This document shows, piece after piece, positions 24,182-31,485 of a stretch of 64,000 nucleotides of DNA. How positions within the stretch are numbered: the stretch's first letter is position 1; each line of letters starts with the position of its first letter. Under the pieces are notes generated by a model. It was not told the DNA's origin and did not search any database. It worked only from the letters and a program-made list of their open reading frames with translations. The translations under genes and the position numbers were made by a program. Origin of the DNA: Oscillospiraceae bacterium (GTDB lineage: Bacteria > Bacillota > Clostridia > Oscillospirales > Oscillospiraceae); assembly GCA_017508045.1 (NCBI GenBank), contig JAFVZT010000027.1, positions 1 to 64,000 on the forward strand, read 5' to 3'.

Positions 24182-25912
24182 ATGTCTTATTATGCTGACT
24201 ATTTAGCAGCAAAATGCGAGGAAGGTTGGGGCCAGGAAACCGACTGGATGGACTTCTATTGCAGCATCTTCGATGGCGGTCTTCCATACGGGAGCAAGAA
24301 ATTTGCCAAGGACACCTATCTGGCAATCCTGCTCACCGTGGGCCCCAAGAAAAACGAAATCCGGAAGCGGTTGGTGGATGAGGATTTATTTCCCCTGCAA
24401 TCGGTGATTGCCAACCCCAGGGAAGGAACCACCAGCTTTATCAGTCCCATTACCTATGCAGGTAATTCCAAGAGCATCAAAAACGCCCGGTTCATGTTTG
24501 CTATGTGCATCGAGGTAGACGACCTGTTGGAGGAAACTGCTGAGGATGGAACAATCCGATTCACTGGGCTGGAACACTTGATTGGAGAATGGGAGCGAGG
24601 GGTAATTCCAAAGCCAACCTATATCGTATCCTCCGGTAACGGTATCCATCTATACTATCAGTTCGTGGAAAAGCTCCCCATGTATACTCCGAACGAGCGT
24701 AAATTCATGAATATGCGCCGTGAATTGAGTCCTATGCTTTGGAATGCCGGATTGTCCACAAGCAAGGTACAGATTCAATCCACGGTACAGGGCTATCGGG
24801 TAGTTGGCTCTATCACTAAAAGCGGAAAAATCTGCCGGGCTTTTAAGGTTGGAGAACGGGTTACTCTGGAATACTTAAACGGATTTCTTTCTGAGGAAAA
24901 CCGGGCGACTGACCTCCAATGGGGTCCAAAGCATTGCAGCCGGGATTATGCCCAAAAGCATTATCCAGAATGGTGGGCTTCACAGCAAGAGAAGAAGAAA
25001 AAGCGGAAAGAGGAAGGACCGCCCCACTACATTGTCAGCCGCGCCGTGTATGACAATTGGAAGAATCGCATCGAAGCGGAAGTAGAGGTTGGGCATCGAG
25101 CCGGGTGTATGATGACGCTGGCAATCTATGCCTTAAAATGTGGCATCACCGAAGACGAGTTAATCCGGGATATTGAGTATTTTTCAGAATACTTTGATTC
25201 CCTGACCATAGACGAAAATAATCATTTTACTCTTGAGGAAGGAATGGCTGCTCTCAAATATTACCGCAATCCCGAGTATTACACTTACCCCAACACCAGT
25301 ATTTCTTACCGTTCCGGCATAGAGATTGTTCCCACCGAGAGGAATTTCCGTTCAAGGGAGGACCATCTTAAAATGTGTCGGGAGCGTGCTGCAGCTAAGA
25401 CTTCCAAAAGGGACGCGGTCCGGGAATGGCGACTGGCTAACCCTGAGGGAAGAAAGTCTGATTGCGTGCGCGCAACAAGCATTTCCAAGCGCACCGTGGA
25501 TAAGTGGTGGGACATTTGTCTCGACAAGCGCAAGAAGGCACCTAAGCGTAAGCTGGTCAAAACCAAATGGTGCGACTGCTGTGGGAAGGAACAGCCCTTT
25601 GAACGCGGCACCGGAGTTCACTTTAACTCCTATAATCAGCACGCATACGAAGATGTAATTTTCAAGTGTGCGGTCTGCGGTCAGGTAGTAGGTAAATACG
25701 GAAAGAAGCACTACCGAACCTTTGATTCAGACCTTGAGTATCTGCGTTGGTACGAACTGCAGTACAAGCAAGGCTTTGGCTTAGATGGTCGCCTTCGGGA
25801 GGATTACAAACACGAACACCAAGAGGATGTGTGGTCGGTAGTGGATAACGGATATATTCCGCCCGATGTGGTTGAAGCATTGATTAAGAAGTACGGAGGA
25901 CAGCAACAATGA
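24182..25912 (+). CDS. Archaeo-eukaryotic-type primase/replication protein
   Basis: A 576-residue protein. The N-terminal part carries AEP primase signatures: an acidic metal motif in CIEVDDL (Glu111, Asp113, Asp114) and the sxH motif SGNGIHLYYQF with His156. Together these mark primase-polymerase type replication proteins of plasmids and integrative elements. A linker rich in Lys (about 275-285) leads to a helical part. A C-terminal region holds an HTH-like segment (about 415-445) and a zinc finger with CDCCG and CAVCG (about 465-510). It probably initiates replication of the excised circle. The next gene overlaps by 4 bases. Confidence 0.72.
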   Translation: MSYYADYLAAKCEEGWGQETDWMDFYCSIFDGGLPYGSKKFAKDTYLAILLTVGPKKNEIRKRLVDEDLFPLQSVIANPREGTTSFISPITYAGNSKSIKNARFMFAMCIEVDDLLEETAEDGTIRFTGLEHLIGEWERGVIPKPTYIVSSGNGIHLYYQFVEKLPMYTPNERKFMNMRRELSPMLWNAGLSTSKVQIQSTVQGYRVVGSITKSGKICRAFKVGERVTLEYLNGFLSEENRATDLQWGPKHCSRDYAQKHYPEWWASQQEKKKKRKEEGPPHYIVSRAVYDNWKNRIEAEVEVGHRAGCMMTLAIYALKCGITEDELIRDIEYFSEYFDSLTIDENNHFTLEEGMAALKYYRNPEYYTYPNTSISYRSGIEIVPTERNFRSREDHLKMCRERAAAKTSKRDAVREWRLANPEGRKSDCVRATSISKRTVDKWWDICLDKRKKAPKRKLVKTKWCDCCGKEQPFERGTGVHFNSYNQHAYEDVIFKCAVCGQVVGKYGKKHYRTFDSDLEYLRWYELQYKQGFGLDGRLREDYKHEHQEDVWSVVDNGYIPPDVVEALIKKYGGQQQ

Positions 25913-26157
25913 CAATTACAAGTGTTGTAGCAGATACCGGGCGTTTCTCCAACCAGTTTGGACGTATTCATTATTTGATACGATTGGTGGATGGGCAGAT
26001 TCTATACTGCCCAAACGCCAAGAAGGTCGATAATGCCGTCGTTGGAGGATGCGATGCTCTGAAGGGAAAGACCGTCCGGATTGAGACGGTCCCGCATCCG
26101 AAATACCCCAAACTGGTGGACATCTGCATCGTTGATGCAGAACGCCCCACCGCGTAG
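25909..26157 (+). CDS. Small unknown protein after the primase
   Basis: An 82-residue, beta-rich protein with no recognised motif. It starts within the primase stop (ATGA overlap), so the two are translationally coupled. The size and fold impression (short strands, GRIHYLIRLVDG, KTVRIETV) would fit an OB- or SH3-like single-strand binding accessory, but this is speculation. Confidence 0.6.
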   Translation: MTITSVVADTGRFSNQFGRIHYLIRLVDGQILYCPNAKKVDNAVVGGCDALKGKTVRIETVPHPKYPKLVDICIVDAERPTA

Positions 26158-26170
26158 GTGGCCTTCGGAG

Positions 26171-26218
26171 AACCCCGGTTCCGTGATTTCGCGGAACTAT
26201 ACGGGGTTATAACCCCGT
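26171..26218. other. Candidate transfer origin (oriT) hairpins
   Basis: Between the primase unit and the relaxase gene lie two alternative hairpins: an outer AACCCCG/CGGGGTT stem with inner GTTCCG/CGGAAC (26171-26208), and a perfect palindrome ACGGGGTTATAACCCCGT (26201-26218). They share bases and exclude each other. MobV relaxases nick next to hairpins directly upstream of their gene, which is the basis for this call. Confidence 0.45.
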
Positions 26219-26288
26219 CTATCAAAAAGTTATCATCCAACGGTGTGTGTCATTATCTTAGCGACCACATTTTAAGGAGGTAACAATC

Positions 26289-27323
26289 ATGGCTAAGGTT
26301 AGAGCAACCATGCACAACGGCCGGGGACGAAACTCCAAAGGTTTCAAAGTCCGGCACAACGACAGGGACTTCGATATCACCCATGCCGAGCACATCAATA
26401 AAACACCGGAGCGGAAAAATCGCTATTTCATCGTGGAAGCAGACGGCACGGTAAACAGCCATCCGGCAATCTCATTCGAGACTCACGAGAAGAGAATGTA
26501 TGCAACTCTGTTTTCGGATTCCCTAAGCAAACAAACAGAACGGCATATAAAAGGCGGCCACAGCGAACGCGTCCGCACAATGGACCAGTACCGCACAGCC
26601 AGCCGCACCTGCCCGGAGGAGACACTTCTGCAGTTGGGCACGCGAGAAACGCACGCCGATTCGCAGGCTTTTATCAAAGCTGTTAATCTGTGGTGTCAAC
26701 AGATGCAGGCAACCTACGGCACAAACTGGCGGCTCTTGGACGGAGCTCTGCATTTTGATGAGTCCACACCACACTGTCACATCAGGGCGGTATGGACGGC
26801 AGAGGGCAAGGACGGTCTGCAAGTTTCTGAGAATCAAGCACTGAGGGCATTGGGCATTCAGCGCCCCAATTTGGAGCAACCGGAGGGTAGACACAACTGC
26901 CCAAAACAGACTTTTACACAGCAAGCCCGTGAAATCTGGATAGCTGCCGCCCGAGAGTATGGCATTGAGATTGAGGACATCCCGCAAATGCCCGGTAAGG
27001 CTACCCGCACCAAGGAGGAATACATTGCCCAGAAAATCCGCAAGGAAATTGTGGAGCTGACCGAGCAACGCGACCAAGTACGCACTGAAGTCTCTCAGGC
27101 CGATTCTGAGAGGACTGTCATCCAAGACGAGATTACTGCTCTGAAGAAAACCAAAGGACGGCTTGAGGCTGCCATTGAGCGCATACGCCAAGTGCTGCTT
27201 CCTGTTCAACGCCTTATAGAAAAACTGGCTACATATCACATCACCCCAGACCGGACGGTGCTGGATGACATCATAGCCGATGCACACGCCGTTCCGGCGC
27301 TGGATACCATTCAATCATTATAG
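26289..27323 (+). CDS. MobV-family relaxase (Mob/Pre)
   Basis: A 344-residue relaxase that nicks one DNA strand at oriT and leads it into a recipient through a helper conjugation system. The signature HFDESTPHCH at 155-164 fits the MobV metal motif HxDExxPHxH. An N-terminal Arg/Asn-rich region with the conserved RxxN-type patterns precedes it. A C-terminal coiled coil spans about 250-305. The length is typical for short MobV proteins. AAGGAGG precedes the ATG at 26289. A small coiled-coil gene follows 16 bases later. Confidence 0.88.
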   Translation: MAKVRATMHNGRGRNSKGFKVRHNDRDFDITHAEHINKTPERKNRYFIVEADGTVNSHPAISFETHEKRMYATLFSDSLSKQTERHIKGGHSERVRTMDQYRTASRTCPEETLLQLGTRETHADSQAFIKAVNLWCQQMQATYGTNWRLLDGALHFDESTPHCHIRAVWTAEGKDGLQVSENQALRALGIQRPNLEQPEGRHNCPKQTFTQQAREIWIAAAREYGIEIEDIPQMPGKATRTKEEYIAQKIRKEIVELTEQRDQVRTEVSQADSERTVIQDEITALKKTKGRLEAAIERIRQVLLPVQRLIEKLATYHITPDRTVLDDIIADAHAVPALDTIQSL

Positions 27324-27339
27324 TTTAGGAGGAACCACA

Positions 27340-27606
27340 ATGAATAAACCCATCGACAGAATCCCCTCACTGGCGGAATACCTTGCGCTCTGGGAGCAAA
27401 AAGACGAGCTCACCAAAGATGTTGAAAATCTGCAGATAGAGCAAGTCGGCTTACAGGCCTCTGTGGACTATCTGCGCCACGCTGAGCATTCATTGCGGGT
27501 CAGTATCGCCAATCTCTGCTATGATATGTCCAATATCTTTAAGATTGCCGGGACACTGGCTGACACAGAGAAAACTGGCACTTGGCACAATCTGCCCAAA
27601 CCGTAA
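27340..27606 (+). CDS. Small coiled-coil protein downstream of the relaxase
   Basis: An 88-residue helical protein, mostly coiled coil at about 20-65 (KDELTKDVENLQIEQVGL). The ATG at 27340 is chosen because AGGAGG lies 6 bases before it. Its position suggests an accessory factor of mobilisation. No family recognised. Confidence 0.6.
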   Translation: MNKPIDRIPSLAEYLALWEQKDELTKDVENLQIEQVGLQASVDYLRHAEHSLRVSIANLCYDMSNIFKIAGTLADTEKTGTWHNLPKP

Positions 27607-27609
27607 GAT

Positions 27610-27827
27610 GTTTTATAGATGGTCTGTCTTTATAAGAATGGTAGGCAGGGATACTACCAAATGCGCAGGTGCTGAGGCACGGACAGTACAACACCAGCGT
27701 CAACCGTGTTTTGATATTTGGTCTACTATTTGCGGTACTACCGCGTGCTTCTGTCGTCACTTCAAATACCTGTCCGTGCAATTTTTATACCGTGGTGGTC
27801 TACCTTTCTACCCACCACGGCATTTTT
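27610..27827 (+). ncRNA. Structured intergenic region ending in a terminator
   Basis: There is no gene here. A 10-bp perfect inverted repeat GCACGGACAG (27677-27686) pairs with 27770-27779 and encloses a hairpin GCGGT-ACT-ACCGC (27732-27744). An outer CTACCAAAT/ATTTGGT pairing is also possible. An intrinsic terminator (CCGTGGTGG stem, 27790-27820, then TTTTT) follows. This could be a small RNA such as a plasmid-style copy-number regulator, or just the 3' end of the relaxase mRNA. Confidence 0.45.
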
Positions 27828-27911
27828 ATCGTATTGTGCGTTTAGTCATTATTGTAATAGAGTCGATGGCAATGCCACGCTTGAATATAAAGGATATAGG
27901 AGATACAAACA

Positions 27912-28358
27912 ATGAACAATGATTTTATTGAAGAACCCAAATGCCTGACCGAGCGTTTTGTTGAGGCGCTTAGTCTCGAAACTCAAACCGGAGAAATAAG
28001 GTGGCGATTTAAGGAAGGCTACGGAACTCCGGCTAAATGCATTTGCGAGGGGAGGGAGCTGAAAATCATACCTGACTACTCCGACCCCGACCAAGACGGC
28101 TACACCCTTTATAGTGCGGCCATAGACGGTACAGATTCCTGTATGCTGATGAGCGCAAAAGGAGTCCCGGCAATGCCCAACAGGCTGCGAAATCTGTACG
28201 AAGATATAGTGGAAGCCTCAAAAGAGAATCCCGAGCCTGCATTAGCGCATATGGAAAGCTTCGTAAAGAAGTCCGCAGAAAAACAATGCTTGTACTCCAT
28301 CATAGATGCAATCAAGCTGCTTCACCGCACCATAACTATCAATCTGAAAGATATATAA
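27912..28358 (+). CDS. Unknown element protein (148 residues)
   Basis: A soluble acidic protein. The first 80 residues look beta-rich (EIRWRFKEGYG, ELKIIPDYSD, YTLYSAAIDG), while the rest is helical. No motif recognised. AGGAG precedes the ATG. It is the last gene before the right end of the element and is followed by a strong terminator. Position near attR fits a defence, stability or regulatory cargo role, but nothing in the sequence decides it. Confidence 0.6.
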   Translation: MNNDFIEEPKCLTERFVEALSLETQTGEIRWRFKEGYGTPAKCICEGRELKIIPDYSDPDQDGYTLYSAAIDGTDSCMLMSAKGVPAMPNRLRNLYEDIVEASKENPEPALAHMESFVKKSAEKQCLYSIIDAIKLLHRTITINLKDI

Positions 28359-28446
28359 TAACACTACATACAGCCCTGCTTTTTCTATCTTTCTTTGTGG
28401 TAGGTCTGTGACATAACAAGCCGGTATCGCCGGTTACTCCTGTTCG

Positions 28447-28500
28447 CTCCCCGTATGCTGCGTCTTTGCTCCTTTCAGCGCAGCATATGGGGAGTTTTTT
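28447..28500 (+). terminator. Strong terminator at the right end of the element
   Basis: CTCCCCGTATGCTGCG (28447-28462) pairs with 28479-28494 (one mismatch), followed by TTTTTT. It insulates the element from the downstream host DNA. Confidence 0.85.
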
Positions 28501-28524
28501 GTGCCACCAATTTTGCCACCAAAT
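28501..28524. repeat. Right-end direct repeats, candidate integrase arm sites
   Basis: GTGCCACCA (28501-28509) and TTTGCCACCA (28512-28521), again with 12-base periodicity and ending in AAT, as at the left end (18054-18078). An inverted CCACTTTT-type copy (AAAAGTGG) lies at about 28530. Confidence 0.55.
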
Positions 28525-28648
28525 GCCTAAAAAGTGGCGTGGTAGGCGGTGTGATTTTAAAGGCATAATCCACCGATATACACTCATTCTGCACGACAAA
28601 CCAACAAAACGAACTTCTATAGGCTCGATAAGTAAGAACTACGAAACC

Positions 28649-28678
28649 GGTAACAACCCCATGGTCGGTATGACCGTT
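28649..28678 (+). repeat. Right attachment site core (attR)
   Basis: Identical over 30 bp to 17901-17930. To its right the native 3' end of the GGGtGRT gene continues in frame. Confidence 0.92.
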
Positions 28679-28717
28679 TCCGTGGCAGTTGCTGTTGAAG
28701 AGGCTATCAAGGGCTAA
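28679..28717 (+). pseudogene. Stranded original 3' end of the GGGtGRT gene
   Basis: In frame with the attR core, these bases encode SVAVAVEEAIKG and a TAA stop. Ten of 12 residues equal those of the restored gene, while the DNA differs at many third positions and in a TCC/AGC serine codon. It has no start and is a relic of integration. Confidence 0.88.
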
Positions 28718-28736
28718 TCCAAAAACAAAATTTTCA

Positions 28737-28771
28737 CCCCCGGTTTCCTTAGGAAACCGGGGGCATTTTTT
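28737..28771 (+). terminator. Original terminator of the GGGtGRT gene
   Basis: A 13-bp stem (28737-28763) with a minimal loop and a CATTTTTT tract, 20 bases after the stranded stop codon. Confidence 0.85.
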
Positions 28772-28779
28772 GCAAAAGC

Positions 28780-28953
28780 TTATTGTCTTCTTGCTAAGGT
28801 ATAATCATCGCCCTGTCTGTAATAGGGGCAATGCTCCTTCCGGGAGGTCAACAAACGGTATACCTCATCCTCGTCTAAATCCATCATGCAAAAGTATTCG
28901 TCGTATTCCTCGTCGTAATCAAAATACCAACAGGTATCACACTCATTGCCCAC
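28780..28953 (-). CDS. DUF6472 family protein
   Basis: A 57-residue acidic Cys-rich protein. CDTCWYFDYDEEYDEYFC and MDLDEDE resemble the small DUF6472 family found in Clostridia; function unknown, possibly metal-binding through its four Cys. Start is taken as GTG at 28953, which has GGGAGG 8 bases before it. In-frame ATGs further upstream lie inside the preceding gene. It follows the DUF1643 gene by 4 bases. Confidence 0.7.
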   Translation of the reverse strand: MGNECDTCWYFDYDEEYDEYFCMMDLDEDEVYRLLTSRKEHCPYYRQGDDYTLARRQ

Positions 28954-28957
28954 AGCA

Positions 28958-29575
28958 TCAACCTCCCAATTTGCTGAGATAATCCTGAACATCAAAGGGC
29001 TTTAATTTCTCATCCTTGCGTAAGTATAAGGGATGGTGTGGATGTCCTTTCTTGCTCACCGCACCGACACAATACCAAGTCGCACCCAGCTCCTCCCCTA
29101 TTGCAAGCATATCCTTAAGACAGGCAGGCAAATAATCACGTTTTTCAATAATCGTCCCCCACGCAGCCCAAACACAGGGGCGCTGAGAAATGGAAAGCAC
29201 ATAACGGAATGCTTCTAAGTTTTCTTTGTGCAACAAAGTATTGCATTTTAGCTCCATTGCGTCCGGATCTGTTGCGCGCTGGGCATAAACATTGAACATA
29301 ATAAAGCTGTCAAAACCGTTTCCAAGGGCGATACGCTCTACGGATTTCAGTGTGTTGTCTAAATCATCCGGCCGGGCGGTAGATGGGTTAATGCCAATGC
29401 AAATCAAAGGATTCTTCCCTCTAGTACCCAATATGTACCGATACTCAGAATAAAAGTTCGGAGCATATATCCATTTAGAAATGTCGTAATCCGGATTCGG
29501 GGTATCTGCAGCTTTAAGCGCCTGTGAAAACGTCACAAGCTCCAGCTGTGCAGTTGTTCCGTTGGGTATGTGCAT
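28958..29575 (-). CDS. DUF1643 family protein
   Basis: A 205-residue soluble protein. The signature IGINPSTARPDDLDNTLK (about 77-94) followed by FIMFNVYAQRATDP, and VWAAWGT (about 140), matches DUF1643, which has a uracil-DNA-glycosylase-like look. The biochemical role is unknown. Co-directional with the 5-formyl-THF cyclo-ligase gene 12 bases upstream, probably one transcript. Confidence 0.8.
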   Translation of the reverse strand: MHIPNGTTAQLELVTFSQALKAADTPNPDYDISKWIYAPNFYSEYRYILGTRGKNPLICIGINPSTARPDDLDNTLKSVERIALGNGFDSFIMFNVYAQRATDPDAMELKCNTLLHKENLEAFRYVLSISQRPCVWAAWGTIIEKRDYLPACLKDMLAIGEELGATWYCVGAVSKKGHPHHPLYLRKDEKLKPFDVQDYLSKLGG

Positions 29576-29587
29576 AGGCTAAACCTC

Positions 29588-30121
29588 TTACGCCCAGAGG
29601 ACACAGTCCACCGGGATATCAAATTCTTCTGTATCAATTTGGGGCAGTAACTGAAATTCATAGCAAAGCGCAATGGTGGGATGTCCAGGCTCCCGGGATA
29701 AGTATTTATCGTAATAACCGCCCCCGTAGCCAATCCGGTGTCCCTGTTTATCAAAGGCCAGCCCCGGCATTAAGACCAAGGCTGTTGGGTCATTGGCAAT
29801 GGGCTCGTCCGCAATCGGCTCAGGAATGCCACTGTAGCCTTTTTCCACAGCTGTAAGGTCAGAAAGATAAATAAACTCCATCTCTTCACCATAAACCTTG
29901 GGGACCGCTACACGCTTTCCGTCAGCCAGTGCCTGCTCTAACAATGCATATGTCCGCACTTCCTGATTGTAAGGCAAATATCCGTAAACCGTTTTTGCCT
30001 CTTGATACTGTGGGGTAGCAAGAAGCAATTCTGTCAACCGTTGGCTCGCCTCATCAATCTGCTGCTGCGTCATTGCTCTTTTTTGTTCCCGGATTTTCTG
30101 GCGCAAGGCTTTTTTATCCAT
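29588..30121 (-). CDS. 5-formyltetrahydrofolate cyclo-ligase
   Basis: A 177-residue enzyme that converts 5-formyl-THF to 5,10-methenyl-THF with ATP. The N-terminal Lys/Arg-rich segment (KKALRQKIREQKRAM) and the family signature GYGGGYYDKYLSR (about 133-145), with the preceding FDKQGHRIG, are all present. The length is normal. The start overlaps the end of the upstream XRE gene by 8 bases. Confidence 0.92.
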   Translation of the reverse strand: MDKKALRQKIREQKRAMTQQQIDEASQRLTELLLATPQYQEAKTVYGYLPYNQEVRTYALLEQALADGKRVAVPKVYGEEMEFIYLSDLTAVEKGYSGIPEPIADEPIANDPTALVLMPGLAFDKQGHRIGYGGGYYDKYLSREPGHPTIALCYEFQLLPQIDTEEFDIPVDCVLWA

Positions 30122-30764
30122 AATGCTCCTCCGTGGACTGCTTCCGGTAGAGGCGAAACCATAGCAATACAGCTATTTGTCCGGGAATTCCCAGCAGAAA
30201 CAGCTTCCAAATATTCAACTGCAGCAAAACAAGCAGGGTAAAATATAGGCTCAACAAACCGCCCCACATAATAACAGAAATCAAAACCTGATTCCATCGA
30301 AAATCCTTCCATGCAGAGCGTAGGCTTAGCAATACGATTGCATCAACAGGCACAGCATAAATAAAGGACAACCATGACTTAGGAATTTCCAAGGATGACA
30401 ACACCACGAACAATAAAAGCGCCACAAACCAAACTAAAACCGAAGACAGTGCAAAAATTATTTTCTTGTCAGCCTTTCTCTTCAATGTTTTTTCCACTGC
30501 CAGACCCATAATGCGTTCCACAGTGCCGGTATTTTCCGGTAACGCATCAGGATCAACCAGCAGCTCGTTAACCGAAACATCAAACAAGTTTGCCAACTGC
30601 ACCAAGGTTGTAACATCGGGAACAGATTCCCCACGCTCCCATTTCGATACAGCCTTGTCAGAATAGTTCAACTTTTCCGCAAGTCCGGCTTGGGTCATAC
30701 CACCGCGCTTCCGGTAAGCAGCAATATTTGCTCCAATCTGCTTTTTTAACTTTTCGTCGTCCAT
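30114..30764 (-). CDS. XRE regulator with C-terminal membrane domain
   Basis: A 216-residue protein. The N-terminal HTH_3 domain (about 8-62) reads IAAYRKRGGMTQAGLAEKLNYSDKAVSKWERGESVPDV. A linker leads to four hydrophobic segments (about 103-123, 129-147, 160-180, 185-203). Membrane-bound HTH proteins of this type are common in Firmicutes with unknown signals. The ATG at 30764 has GGAGGG in front. Operon with folate cyclo-ligase, DUF1643 and DUF6472. Confidence 0.8.
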   Translation of the reverse strand: MDDEKLKKQIGANIAAYRKRGGMTQAGLAEKLNYSDKAVSKWERGESVPDVTTLVQLANLFDVSVNELLVDPDALPENTGTVERIMGLAVEKTLKRKADKKIIFALSSVLVWFVALLLFVVLSSLEIPKSWLSFIYAVPVDAIVLLSLRSAWKDFRWNQVLISVIMWGGLLSLYFTLLVLLQLNIWKLFLLGIPGQIAVLLWFRLYRKQSTEEHYG

Positions 30765-30828
30765 AACTTCCCTCCAGGGTACAGATACATATATTCTAAC
30801 AGATGAAAATCCGAATTGCAAGAAAAAA

Positions 30829-30875
30829 CGCCTACCTGAGCGATACTCCGCAGTGACGTATCGCCCAGATAGGCG
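30829..30875 (-). terminator. Terminator of the CBS-domain gene
   Basis: A long stem of about 18 bp (30829-30846 with 30858-30875, two mismatches) with TTTTTTCTT on the minus strand. Confidence 0.85.
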
Positions 30876-30883
30876 GCTTCATT

Positions 30884-31297
30884 TTAGCTGTCCGGAAATA
30901 AATGCTGATTGCAATATTTTATAATGGAACTTCTGGTAACAATTCCGATGAACGTTTCCTTATCATCTACAACCGGGACAAAATTTTGTGTACTTGCACG
31001 CTGTACCAAGTCGTGCATTGTCGTGGTAACACGAACGGCTATGTTGTCCTTGCGGCGGCTGATTTCCATAATCCTCCGAGCCTCTGCCTGCCGCATATCC
31101 AAATAACACATATTTTTTAAGGCCCACAGCAAATCACCCTCTGTGATGGTCCCCCGATATTCACCCCGTTTGTTTAATATGGGCAAAGCGGAATATCCCG
31201 CTGTCTCCATTTTTTCAAGCGCCTGTCGTATTGTATAATCATCGTACACAAAGGCACACATTGCCTTCGGTGTCAGAAAAAACAAGATATTATTCAT
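30884..31297 (-). CDS. Two-CBS-domain protein
   Basis: A 137-residue protein composed of two CBS motifs (about 8-60 and 78-132: YSALPILNKRGEYRGTITEGDLLWAL and FVPVVDDKETFIGIVTRSSIIKY). Such stand-alone pairs bind adenine nucleotides and regulate a partner. The ATG at 31297 follows AAAGGAG. The open frame extends much further upstream, but that part lies in an AT-rich intergenic stretch with no ribosome site. Monocistronic. Confidence 0.85.
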   Translation of the reverse strand: MNNILFFLTPKAMCAFVYDDYTIRQALEKMETAGYSALPILNKRGEYRGTITEGDLLWALKNMCYLDMRQAEARRIMEISRRKDNIAVRVTTTMHDLVQRASTQNFVPVVDDKETFIGIVTRSSIIKYCNQHLFPDS

Positions 31298-31455
31298 AGC
31301 TACTCCTTTACTGTACGCATCAGCGATTTTATCACCACTATTATTATAGCACGAAATTATAAATAAAGGATGAAAATTTTTTGTAAAGTCGCTATTTGAA
31401 TGCCAAATTTCAGAGTCTATTTTTATGCAAGTTGCACAAAATAGGCAATATGCGA

Positions 31456-31483
31456 ATTGCCGCCACAAATTTGTGGCGGCAAT
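31456..31483. terminator. Perfect hairpin after ftsH
   Basis: A 14-bp perfect inverted repeat (31456-31469 with 31470-31483) directly past the ftsH stop, with little T tract. It shares the ATTGCCGCC arm with the hairpin at 4354. Confidence 0.6.
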
Positions 31484-31485
31484 AA

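Larger units (their letters stand above)
17901..28678. mobile_element. Integrative mobilizable element in the GGGtGRT gene
   Basis: The boundaries are the 30-bp perfect direct repeats at 17901-17930 and 28649-28678. One unit is 10,748 bp. Contents in order from the left end: replacement gene end and terminator, tyrosine integrase, tandem-HTH protein, two excisionase-like proteins with a structured leader, XRE repressor, two-gene surface cargo, AEP-type primase, MobV relaxase and small unknown genes. There are no conjugation (type IV secretion) genes, so transfer would need a helper element. All boundaries come directly from sequence. Mobility is inferred. Confidence 0.92.

Noticed and set aside
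26523..27314. 263-codon minus-strand frame opposite the relaxase gene
   Set aside because: Shadow of MobV. The relaxase motif and ribosome site settle the strand.
17901..28678. Prophage interpretation of the integrated element
   Set aside because: No capsid, terminase, tail or lysis genes. The relaxase and primase fit a mobilizable element instead.
28466..28717. 83-codon frame reading through attR into the stranded GGGtGRT end
   Set aside because: The in-frame match exists only because the stranded end keeps its phase. The upstream part is terminator and repeat sequence with no ribosome site.
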